From NCBI GenBank assembly GCA_947591475.1, contig CANQDE010000002.1, forward strand, positions 62,001 to 126,000: a stretch of DNA of 64,000 nt, read 5' to 3'. The DNA is from an uncultured Alistipes sp. (GTDB lineage: Bacteria; Bacteroidota; Bacteroidia; Bacteroidales; Rikenellaceae). The notes beneath the pieces are model-generated. The model was not told the DNA's origin. It saw only the letters and a list, made by a program, of their open reading frames with translations, and made no database searches. Shown one piece after another: positions 8,744 through 17,731 of the stretch (position 1 is its first letter; the number at the start of each line of letters is the position of its first letter). Both the position numbers and the translations under genes were made by a program.

Positions 8744-10765
8744 TCAGTTCATCTCGGCGATCTGGTGCTCTTGGAAGATAATGTCTTTGATGGTAGCGAC
8801 CGTTCCGGCTTGGCAACCGCCGAAGTCGAGGACGAGTTGCAGTTTGTCGATGTCTTTGCCCGGGAAATTGGCGAATTTGTAGACGAACTCCTCGTCGGCC
8901 GTTACGGGATGTCGGCCGTCGAAGTAGAAGATGCCGTCATTGGAGGCATCGACTAATTTGACGGTTACGCCCGGGTGGCCTTTCGTGCAGGTAATCGAGA
9001 TAGCGAAGTCGTAGTTCTTGCTTGCGCTCGACGCGATGTCGGTCGTGAATTTCACCTGTCCCTGCCATTGCAGGTTGGTTTCGTCGTTCATGGTGAGGGT
9101 ATAGACGCCGCCGTCTTGCTCGAAGTCAGGGTTGGGAAGCGGCGTCCAGCCGTCCCCTTGTGCGAAGAAGTACTCCATCTCGCAGGTCGCTGGCCATAGG
9201 TTGGCGGGCGATGCCGGATCGAAGAGCGTGGGCCCTACCGGTTCGGCCGCTTCGACCGTCAGATCGAGGATGCCGCCGTTGTCGGTGAACGTGAAGGTGT
9301 AGAGACCTGCCGTCGCTTTGTCGGTGTGGATGTTGCCGTCGTCTTCGGGAATGTTGAACAACCCGTTGCCCGTTACCGTGCCGTATTTGCTCTTGTCCCA
9401 TTCGGTACCCCAGCCGGCCTGACCGAATACCTTGATCGAGCCGCCTTCGGCCGGCATGTAGAGCGTGATGCGGTAGGTCTTGTCGTCGATGCGGGCGCAC
9501 GGCAGCGCGTTTTCGGTCGTCCAGCCGATCAGGTTCGACAGCGAGGGCTTGCCTCCGCCGTCGCCGATGATCCACAGATCGCCGTTGTTCTCGTAGGTGG
9601 CCGGTTCGCCGTTCTTCAACGGAAGGACTTTGAGCCACTTGCCGTCCCACAAGACGCGGTATTCGCCGTCGACAGCGTTGAATTTGAGCTTGTCGCCGTT
9701 GAGCGTGAAGAAGTCGGGGTCGATCCAGATGGCGGTCAGGTCGATGCCCTTGACTTCGATTTCGTCGCCCTGTTTCAGCTCGGTTTCGACCATGCCGTTC
9801 GAGAAGCCTACGCCGTTGAATGACTCGGACGCCTCCTCGCCGCTGCTCTCGGGCACGAAGTTATAAAACCATGCGATGGCCGAGTTGGCGATATACATCC
9901 GGATCTCTTTGCGCAGCGCCGATGCCGAACTCTCCATGAGTTTGTAGCGCGGTGTGGCGAGCGCATCCGGATTGGGAATGTACGATACGTTGGTTCCCTC
10001 GTCGAAGCAGAGGTAAATCTCTTCGATGCCGGCGTCGTTCCACTCCTGCTCGAACCAATACTGTGCGTCGTATTTCTCGATGGGAGCCACGTAGCCTTGG
10101 TCGTCGCCGAGGTAATACTCGGGTTTGTAGCCCGATTCCTTGTTGACGTAGACTTGGCCGTCGGTCGGGTCGTAGGTGTAGGTGCCGTCGACGTTGAACG
10201 TCAGAACATCGTCGTAAAGGCTCCATCCGGCCTTTTCGTTGGCGCCGGCCGACCACCAGTCGAGCCCCGTAACCGTCTCGGCATTCGGATCGCCGCAGCC
10301 GAAGTGGCCGCTGACGGACGAGTTCCAGACCCACGTCCGTTCGGAGGTGTTGGAGATGGCGTTCCGGTAGGGCGTGTCGTCGAACGGATCGTGATAATCG
10401 TTCTCCAACGCGAAGGTCGCGATTTTCGAACCGACGGAGATGCCGTTAGCGTTGTAAGCCTTCACCTCGACGGAGTGTTCGCCGGCTTCGCGGAATCGCA
10501 GGGCGATGCCGTTCTGGGTATAGGCGTAACTTTTGTTGGCCTTGCCGTCGACCTTCTCTTCGCCGAAAATCCACAGGGGAACCATCCCCTTGTTGTTGAG
10601 CGTGAAGGTAACGTAGTTGGTCTCCTGATCGACGGCGATCGTTACGTCGAGTTCCGAAGCCTGCGGCAACCGGTTGACATCGGCTTCGGGATAATCGGTC
10701 GTACAGGCGGCCGCGATGAGCGGCAAGGCCAGTGCGGTCGCTATGTTTTTCCAAAATGTTTTCAT
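8744..10765 (-). CDS. Surface glycan-binding lipoprotein (SusE/SusF position)
   Basis: 673 residues with lipobox IAAAC (Cys21). The N-terminus, with alternating beta-strands to about residue 120, looks like a PKD/Ig-like spacer. A middle domain (about 390-510) has the SusE/SusF-like run DKTYRITLYMPAEGG. The last ~150 residues end in KDIIFQEH and resemble a beta-sandwich carbohydrate-binding module. It directly follows susD, 19 bp away, the standard place for the second surface glycan-binding protein. It probably captures beta-glucan and feeds the SusCD pair. No catalytic motif is visible. Sequence in this class diverges fast, so the role comes mainly from position and lipoprotein export. Confidence 0.75.
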   Translation of the reverse strand: MKTFWKNIATALALPLIAAACTTDYPEADVNRLPQASELDVTIAVDQETNYVTFTLNNKGMVPLWIFGEEKVDGKANKSYAYTQNGIALRFREAGEHSVEVKAYNANGISVGSKIATFALENDYHDPFDDTPYRNAISNTSERTWVWNSSVSGHFGCGDPNAETVTGLDWWSAGANEKAGWSLYDDVLTFNVDGTYTYDPTDGQVYVNKESGYKPEYYLGDDQGYVAPIEKYDAQYWFEQEWNDAGIEEIYLCFDEGTNVSYIPNPDALATPRYKLMESSASALRKEIRMYIANSAIAWFYNFVPESSGEEASESFNGVGFSNGMVETELKQGDEIEVKGIDLTAIWIDPDFFTLNGDKLKFNAVDGEYRVLWDGKWLKVLPLKNGEPATYENNGDLWIIGDGGGKPSLSNLIGWTTENALPCARIDDKTYRITLYMPAEGGSIKVFGQAGWGTEWDKSKYGTVTGNGLFNIPEDDGNIHTDKATAGLYTFTFTDNGGILDLTVEAAEPVGPTLFDPASPANLWPATCEMEYFFAQGDGWTPLPNPDFEQDGGVYTLTMNDETNLQWQGQVKFTTDIASSASKNYDFAISITCTKGHPGVTVKLVDASNDGIFYFDGRHPVTADEEFVYKFANFPGKDIDKLQLVLDFGGCQAGTVATIKDIIFQEHQIAEMN

Positions 10766-10784
10766 GTTCGTAAGAATTTAACGG

Positions 10785-12305
10785 TTAGTAGGCGTTCTGC
10801 TGCATGGAGGGATCCTTGTCGAGCTCCGACTGCGGAATGGGCCAATACTTCTTCGATTCGTTCCAGTCGGTCTGGCGGTAGAGGTGGTTGGCGGCGGTCA
10901 GCACCGTCGGCGCGAGACCGCTGCGTACCAAGTCCCAGTAGCGTTTGCCCTCGCCGACGAACTCCTTGTGGCGCTCTTCGATGATGGCCTCGCGCGAGGT
11001 GCCCGTGTCGGTGCAATGGGCGCGGTCGCGCACCTCTTGCAGGTAAGTCGAGCCGTCCTGCCCCAGCAGAACCGACAATTCGGCTGCGTTGAGCAGCGTC
11101 TCGGCATACCGATAGACGCGCTGGTTGTTGCCCTGATTCATGTTGGGATCGCCCAAATAACCGTGGTTGTAGTTGAGGCGCACGATGTATTTCAGCAGCC
11201 AGTAACCTGTGTTCTGCCAGCGGGGACTGTAGTCTTTGAGGTCGATGTTGTTCTCCTCGGCGTATTTTTCCAAGTTGAGAATACCCCCGTCGCGGCGGAT
11301 GTCGCTGTCGTCGTACATCTCGTAAGCCGAAGCGGCTACGGGCCCGAAGCCCCACCCTTCGCCGAACTCGCCCATGGCTTTGGGAATGCCGATCAGCACC
11401 GGATAGACCGTGCCGCCCGTAGCGATGGGAGCGTCCCAACTGCGGGCGCCGCCCTCCGATACGAAGTTGACCTCCCAGATCGACTCGGAGCACCATTCGC
11501 CGCTCTCTTTCCAGATGGCGGCGTAGTCGCTCATCAATGCGTATTGCTTCGATGCGATGATCTCTTTCATGTAGTTCAATGCTTGTGCGTAACGGCTCGT
11601 GTCGTTCTGATACATCACCGCTTCGGCGTAGAGCATGTAGACCATCGCCAGCGTTACGCGGCCCTCTTCGCCGGCCGCCGCCTTCATGGGCAGGCTCTTC
11701 ATCTCGATGGCCTCTTCCAATCGAGTAACGATGTTTTGATAGACCTCGTCGTGGCCGAGCTGGTCGGCTAAATAGGGCGGCTTGAGGTTTTGGTCGTAAT
11801 AGGGAACGTTGCCCCAGAACTTCCAGAGAATCGTATAGTAGTAGGCTTTCAGCACGGTGGCTTCGGCGCGATAGCGGGCCTTGTGCTCGTCGCTCATGCC
11901 GGCTACGCGGTCGAGGTTCTCCAACACGTGGCAGGCGCGGTTGATTCCCGAGTAGGCGATGACCCAGATCTGGTTGCAACAGTCGATCGAGGTGGCTGTG
12001 TAGTAGTGGGCCTTGACCAATATGGGCTGGTCGCCCTCGTTGCTGCCGCCGCAATAGATGTCGTCGGCCATGATGTCCGACACCATGTTGAGGTTGTTGT
12101 ACTGGTAGAAGTAGTCGAACCATTCCAGCGGATCGTAGGCGGCCGTGAGCGCCTGGTACATGCGGCCTTCGTCGATGAAATACTCGTCGAGCGGCTCGGA
12201 GCTGTTGTGCTTTACGGTAACGAAGTCGTCGGTGCAGGCCGAAAGAGCCGCTGCCGCAAGTGCGCCGAGCGCGATGATCGTTGTTTTTATGATTGCTTTT
12301 TTCAT
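10785..12305 (-). CDS. SusD/RagB-family nutrient-binding outer membrane lipoprotein
   Basis: 506 residues with lipobox ALSAC (Cys24) and the SusD layout: an N-terminal SusD-like region with TPR-type helices (AYDPLEWFDYFYQYNNL) and a C-terminal RagB region whose signature is EERHKEFVGEGKRYWDLVRSG near residue 440. SusD caps the SusC barrel from outside and binds the incoming glycan. It lies 18 bp after susC and 19 bp before the next gene, so all are probably one transcript. Confidence 0.95.
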   Translation of the reverse strand: MKKAIIKTTIIALGALAAAALSACTDDFVTVKHNSSEPLDEYFIDEGRMYQALTAAYDPLEWFDYFYQYNNLNMVSDIMADDIYCGGSNEGDQPILVKAHYYTATSIDCCNQIWVIAYSGINRACHVLENLDRVAGMSDEHKARYRAEATVLKAYYYTILWKFWGNVPYYDQNLKPPYLADQLGHDEVYQNIVTRLEEAIEMKSLPMKAAAGEEGRVTLAMVYMLYAEAVMYQNDTSRYAQALNYMKEIIASKQYALMSDYAAIWKESGEWCSESIWEVNFVSEGGARSWDAPIATGGTVYPVLIGIPKAMGEFGEGWGFGPVAASAYEMYDDSDIRRDGGILNLEKYAEENNIDLKDYSPRWQNTGYWLLKYIVRLNYNHGYLGDPNMNQGNNQRVYRYAETLLNAAELSVLLGQDGSTYLQEVRDRAHCTDTGTSREAIIEERHKEFVGEGKRYWDLVRSGLAPTVLTAANHLYRQTDWNESKKYWPIPQSELDKDPSMQQNAY

Positions 12306-12323
12306 GATTGTCAGTTTTTCAGG

Positions 12324-15313
12324 TTAGAACGAGAGGTTTACACCGACCGAGAAGGTGCGCGACTGCGGATAGACGCCGCGGTCGATGCCGATTTCGGTCC
12401 CGAAGCCATTGCCGCCCGTTACTTCGGGATCGCAGCCCGAGTAGTCGGTCAACGTGAAGATATTTTCGGCCTGGAAGTAGATTCGCAGCCGCGAAATGCC
12501 GGCCTTGCGGGTGATGCGCTGCGGCAGCGTGTACCCCAACTGCAGGTTGCGGGCACGCAGGAACGAACCGTCTTCGAGCCAGAGATCCGATACGCGGTAG
12601 TTCTGGTTGGCCGATTCGTAGCTGAAACGCGGATATTTGTTGGTCGAACCTTCGCCCGTCCAACGGTTGAGAATGGTCTTCGGAAGGTTGATGTAGTAGA
12701 GGTCCGTACGGCGCGTTACGTTGAAAATTTCGCAGCCCGCCTGTCCTTGCAGCAACAGGTTGAAGTCGAAGCCTTTCCATTCGAAGCCGAGGTTCAGACC
12801 GAAGGTCCAGTCGGGCATCCCCTTGCCGATCATCGTGCGGTCGTCGTCGTCGATTGCGCCGTTGCGGTCGATGTCTACGAAGCGGACGTCGCCGGGCTGG
12901 GCGTTGGGCTGCAGCAACTTGCCGTCGGCGTTGACGTAGGAGTTGACCTCATCCATGTTCTGGAAGATGCCGGCGGTTTTCCATCCGTAGAAGTAGGGGA
13001 ACGGCAGCCCGACGATGCCGCGCGTCAACTGGCCGATTTTGTGGCTCGAACCGTAGAGCGCCGCCGAATCGTCGCCCAAGTAGGTGAGCTTGTTCCTGTT
13101 GTAGGTGGCGTTGGCCGATACGTGCCATCCGAAATGGCCGCGGCGGTAGCGGTACCCGATTTCCATTTCGATACCGTAGTTCTTCATGTCGCCGAGGTTG
13201 CCGACGGGGGCCGAGTCGCCCGAATACTGCGGTACGGGCATGTCGAGCAGCATGCCTTTGGTCTTTTTGTCGTAGTAGTCGATGGTAAAGGTCAGTTTGT
13301 TGTTGAGGAACGCCAAGTCCAAACCTACGTCGACCTGACGCGATTCCTCCCATTTCACATCGGGATTGGCCAGCCCCGAAGGCTTGGCGCCCGTAGCGAT
13401 CGTTTCGGTGCCGTTGGCGCCCGAACCGAAGACGTAGTTGTTGCCCGAGTTCATGTAGACCGCATAGCGGAAGTCGCCGATGTTGTCGTTGCCGTTGATA
13501 CCCCACGATCCGCGCAGTTTCATCGCCGAAAGCCACTTCACGTCGCTCAGGAACGATTCGTTCTTGGCATTCCAACCGATGCTCACCGACGGGAAGTTGC
13601 CCCACTTGTTGTCGGAGCCGAAGCGGCTCGAACCGTCGCGGCGCACGGTCGCCTCGATTTCGACCTGCCACAACAGCGAACGATTCATGCTCTGCCAGGC
13701 CGAGGTCGCGTAGTTGGTCTTGGAGACGGTGGTTTCGTTGCCGTCCTTATCGTAGGTCGTGGTTTCGGTTACGGTGTCGTAGGCGTAGTTCTTCGAACTG
13801 AGGAAATACTGCTGTGCGTAGCCGTAGCTGCCCCAGAAGGCGAGGTCGATACCCACCGACGTGCGGAATTTCAATCCGTCGTAGAGGTCGAGGTCGGCGA
13901 CGAAGTTGCTCACGAATTTGTCGGTGTGATACTTCTCGCCGGGCTGCTCGAGTGCGGCCAGCGGGTTGGTCTGCTCGTTGTAGATAGTTCCGTCGGCGAT
14001 GGTGTAGGGCCGGCCGTGCTTGTCGCGGATGATGTAGGGGAAACCTTCGGGATAAAGCGTCTTGTAGCTCTCTTCGGTGGCTTCGTCGGCGAAGATCGGT
14101 TCCAGCGGCGACATGCCGATGGCCGAGCCGAGCGGCGAACCGTACTCCGAGTTGGTCGAGATGCCTTTCGAAAGGATGCGCGCGTAGGAGGTGGAAGTTT
14201 GCAGCGTCAGTTTGTTGAGCCAGTCGCGCTGCTTGGAGCGGTCGAAGAGGGTTATGCCCAAGTTGGCGCGCAACGTGATACGTTCGTATTTCGAGCGGTC
14301 GTAGTTGCCGCCGATGATGCCCTCGCGCGAAAGGTAACCGGCCGACAGCGCGTAGTTGGTTTGGTCGGAGGCCCCGCTGATCGTGAGGTCGTGCTTCATC
14401 ACAGGTGCATTGTCGTTGAAGATGGCGCTCACCCAATCGGTTCCCTTGCCGAATTCGTAGGGATTTTCATAACGGGGTTTGTTGCCGCTGTTGATGGCCC
14501 CCTCGTTCATCATGATGGCGTATTCGGTGGCATTGAGCACTTTGGGTTTGCGCCAAGGGTTCTGCCAGCCGTAGGAGAAGTCGTAGTTGACTTTGGCGCC
14601 GCCCTTTTCGCCCCGTTTGGTCGTTACGAGGATGACGCCGTTCGTGGCACGGGCACCGTAGACGGCCCCCGAAGCGGCGTCTTTCAACACTTCGATACGC
14701 TCGATGTCATTGGGGTTGAGGTAGTCGATGCCGCCCGAGATGGCCAGACCGTCCACGATATACAACGGTTCTGAGTTGTTGATCGAACCGACGCCGCGGA
14801 TGCGCACCTGTGCGCCGGCATCGGGGGCGCCCGACGTCGTGGTTACGGTAACACCCGAGGTCATGCCCTGCAACACGTTGTCGATACGTGTTTGCGACTG
14901 GTTTTTCAATTTGTCGGCCGTGATGCTCGAAATGGAGGCCGTTACGACGCTTTTCTTCTGCATGCCGTAACCCACCACGACGATTTCGTCGATAGCGGCC
15001 GTATCTTCTTCGAGTACAATGTTATAGACCGATTTCCCCCCCCCGTGAAAATTTGTTGGGATTCGTATCCGATGAACGACACGGTCAGTACGGCCTTTTC
15101 CGCGTCCGGAACATCCAACTGGAAATGTCCGTCCACGTCCGTAGTCGTACCGAGAGCGGTACCTTCGACCACGATCTGCGCGCCGGGAATCGGCACGCCC
15201 GATGCGTCCCTGACGGTACCTGAAACGGGTTGGGTCTGTGCGAACGCACGCCCCGCCGACGCCATAATCAAAAAGATTAAAGCGAGTTTGAAAGTCAAGG
15301 TTTTCATAGGCAT
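12324..15313 (-). pseudogene. SusC/RagA-family TonB-dependent transporter, out of frame at a G9 tract (possible phase-variable gene)
   Basis: The 5' frame (15313 to about 14942) encodes a signal peptide, a CarboxypepD_reg-like domain (VSGTVRDASGVPIPGAQIVVEG) and SFIGYESQQIFTGGG, then runs out of frame. The 3' frame resumes with EIVVVGYGMQKKSVVTAS, the TonB box and plug, then the full barrel ending TFSVGVNLSF. The break is nine G on the minus strand (15036-15044). Seven or ten G would restore one reading frame of about 1000 residues, the normal SusC length. The rest of the gene and the operon look intact, so this is either a reversible off state or a homopolymer sequencing error rather than general decay. 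When on, it would import glucan oligosaccharides across the outer membrane. Confidence 0.85.
15036..15044 (-). repeat. G9 homopolymer inside the susC-like gene
   Basis: Nine consecutive C on the plus strand, nine G in the mRNA. It falls in the Gly-rich link between the CarboxypepD_reg-like domain and the TonB-box segment, where an extra glycine should be harmless. Gain or loss of one base by slippage would switch the frame. Confidence 0.8.
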
Positions 15314-15771
15314 TTTTTAATTAGTTTAGGTGAAAATGAATTTTTTATCGTCGCGTTTATTAAAACGCTTATTAAATAAATCGTCGTTTAATAAAAAGCG
15401 GATGAAACTTTCGTCTGTTTTTCATTTTCAAAACTAATCATTTTGGGATTGCGTCGTAACGGTACTTCGGGTGCCCGTTGCAAGAATATAGCCTCGCAAT
15501 AGCCTAATTTATTGATTTTTAATTATTAAATGGCTGTTTCGGACCTGAAAAAAGTGGACGGAAACAAAACCGCTCGTTTTGCGGGTGCTTCCGTCTCGGG
15601 TCGAAGTGGAATTAAAAATTTTTATTAACAGTCAACCGATTGATTGTCAGCAGGCGTTTACGCTGCGCTTTTTTGCGAAAAAGTGGATTGGTGATGGAAT
15701 CGAACGACTTTTTCGCTCTTTTTCGGGGTGGAAAGCCGAAACGAATCGGGTTTTACGGCCGTCATCGCCCC
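15314..15771 (-). promoter_or_regulatory. PUL leader/promoter region
   Basis: About 460 bp between the SusR-like gene and susC, both on the minus strand. TAGTTTTG on the minus strand (15436-15429) fits the -7 consensus and would give a leader of about 110 nt. The leader is AT-rich with repeated TTTATTAAAA-type stretches at about 15355-15400. No separate gene is seen. Confidence 0.4.
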
Positions 15772-17442
15772 TTATTCCGAAGGGCGCAGCACGCCGATGG
15801 TGCGGAGCGATTTCTCGAAGTCGTCGCGGCTGCCGACCGCGTTGTTCTTGATGCGTGCGCGGTAGTTGTAGATGGTGTTGACCGAGTAGCGCAGCAGCGA
15901 GGCGATGTGCGACGAATCGGTGATGCCCAAGCGGATGAGTGCGAAGATGCGTAATTCGGTGTTGAGCCGTTCGCCTTTTTTCAGCTCGATGCGCGCCGAA
16001 GGTTTCAATAGGCTGTTGAACTCTTCGACGAAATCGGGGTAGAGCTGCAGGAACGCATTGTCGAACATTTCGTAGAAGTTGTTCAGTTCGGCATCCATCA
16101 ACGTCGACGGCGAGCATTCGGCTTGCAGTTCGGCGATCTTGCCCTTGGCGAGTTTGTTGCGCACGTTACGCTGGAAGGCCGCCAACTTCTCGATGTAGTT
16201 GGAGCACATCGAGAGGAAAAGGGCGATGTACTCCTCCTTCACGGCGTTCGATTCGACGAGTGCCGTGTTTATTTCGCGCGTGCGTTCGTTGATGGCCGAG
16301 AGCGAAGCGTTGTACTCCTGAATCTGCCGGTTCATCGTCTCGATTTTGCGTTGCGACGCCTGCGAACGTTGGTAGAGCCGCATTACGTAGAGGCAGATGC
16401 CGAACAGCACGGTAGCCAGCACCGATATGACGATCAAGTGGTTGCGGCCGCTCCGCTCTTGTTGGGCGCGGGCCTCCAAATAGGACTTCTCCACCATCGG
16501 GAGGATGTTGGCGATTTGCCACGGGCGCAGTTTGGCGTTGTAGAAAAGGGCGTCGTTGAGCGAAATGGTGATGTAGCGGAACGCGCGGTCGATTTGCTGC
16601 TCGCGCAGCATGATTTGGGCCAGACAGCAGAGCGAGGCGTTGTCCTTGGTCGCGCATTTGACGTCGGCGATGGCCGAACGGGCATACCAAAGCGTCGTTT
16701 CCTGTTGCTGGCCGAGCGCTTCGGCGATCAAGGCCTGGTTGTAGGCATAGACGGCATAGGGGTGGCTGTCGGGGCTGAACTGCGCCAACAGTTGGCGGTT
16801 GAGCCGGTCGGCCTGTGCATACTCCTTGCGGTCGATGCAGTCGCGGATGACCATGTACTGGCGGATCTCCGACGAGGCGGGCGCCTCCTCCAAAAGCCGG
16901 TTGCGGTAGTAGCGGATTTTGGCTGCCGCTATGTGGTTCATCTCCGGCGTATGGGTATATTCGCCGAAGTCGAAGTAAAAACGGTGCTGGGTGTTGTAGT
17001 AGGCGATGCGCTGCGCCGGAGTGAGCGAAAGGGTGTCGATCGTCGAGTTGAGCAGGGCGTTGGCTTCGAGGAAGGTGCCCGAGGTGGTGTAGAGCATCGC
17101 CCGTTCAAGCAGTACGTCGTTCTGCCGGTGGCGGTCGCCGAGCCGGTAGGCGATTTCCATCTGCTTGTCGAGCATCTCCATCGCCTTGTTGAACTGGAAC
17201 GACGCATATTCGTCGTAGAGCTGCCGGTACGTGTCGTATTGCTGTTCGAGCGAGACGCCCCGCGACTGGAGCAGATTCTCGATGGTTACGACGCGCACAT
17301 CGTGTTTGGCGGTGTACTGATTGTCCCGATCGAGCAGCCGATCGAGTTCGCGGATCGTCTCTTCGACCTCCTGCAAGGTCGCAGCCGAAGACGCAACGGT
17401 CGTCAGAAGTACGCTCGACAGGATGAGAAAGATTCGTATCAT
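15772..17442 (-). CDS. SusR-like regulator with TPR-type sensor and C-terminal HTH (DUF6377 type)
   Basis: 556 residues: signal peptide, about 300 residues of helical TPR-like repeats in the periplasm, one membrane helix (HLIVISVLATVLFGICLYVM, about 335-357), a coiled coil with ASQRKIETMNRQIQEY, then a cytoplasmic region. It ends in a LuxR-like helix-turn-helix (ALIRLGITDSSHIASLLRYS). This is the plan of SusR, the membrane-bound starch regulator, so it likely senses glucan fragments and activates susC onward. It lies upstream of susC on the same strand and divergent from GH30. A -7 box ends four bases before its ATG, so the mRNA may be leaderless. Confidence 0.8.
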   Translation of the reverse strand: MIRIFLILSSVLLTTVASSAATLQEVEETIRELDRLLDRDNQYTAKHDVRVVTIENLLQSRGVSLEQQYDTYRQLYDEYASFQFNKAMEMLDKQMEIAYRLGDRHRQNDVLLERAMLYTTSGTFLEANALLNSTIDTLSLTPAQRIAYYNTQHRFYFDFGEYTHTPEMNHIAAAKIRYYRNRLLEEAPASSEIRQYMVIRDCIDRKEYAQADRLNRQLLAQFSPDSHPYAVYAYNQALIAEALGQQQETTLWYARSAIADVKCATKDNASLCCLAQIMLREQQIDRAFRYITISLNDALFYNAKLRPWQIANILPMVEKSYLEARAQQERSGRNHLIVISVLATVLFGICLYVMRLYQRSQASQRKIETMNRQIQEYNASLSAINERTREINTALVESNAVKEEYIALFLSMCSNYIEKLAAFQRNVRNKLAKGKIAELQAECSPSTLMDAELNNFYEMFDNAFLQLYPDFVEEFNSLLKPSARIELKKGERLNTELRIFALIRLGITDSSHIASLLRYSVNTIYNYRARIKNNAVGSRDDFEKSLRTIGVLRPSE

Positions 17443-17446
17443 GTAA

Positions 17447-17454
17447 CAAATATA
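17447..17454 (-). promoter_or_regulatory. -7 box of the SusR-like gene
   Basis: TATATTTG on the minus strand is a perfect TAnnTTTG match. Only four bases separate it from the ATG at 17442, so transcription would begin at or within a base or two of the start codon. Confidence 0.5.
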
Positions 17455-17731
17455 ACGATTTTTCCGATCCTAAACGACTTTTCAGCTTTTCTCCATGCGG
17501 ATGGTTTTTATTTGCGGCCTCGGGCGAATGTTTCGGTTTGCGTTCGGTCTCCGTGTTTGTCGGGGCGGTCCGAAATGTTCGGCGGTCGGGGTGTCGGGGT
17601 GTGGGTGCTTCCACTTTTATCTGCGGCCAATCGGTTGATTCATAAATATTTGATAGTCCTGCTATCTATATTCTGCACGGGCGGTCGGAGCGGGCCTTTC
17701 CCTTTTTCCTACTTTTTGTATAAACGAATGA

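Noticed and set aside
11790..14774. A 994-codon open frame on the plus strand opposite the SusC and SusD genes
   Set aside because: It is the mirror of true coding DNA (GC-rich third positions), with Val/Arg-rich low-quality protein and no motifs; SusC and SusD on the other strand are unmistakable.
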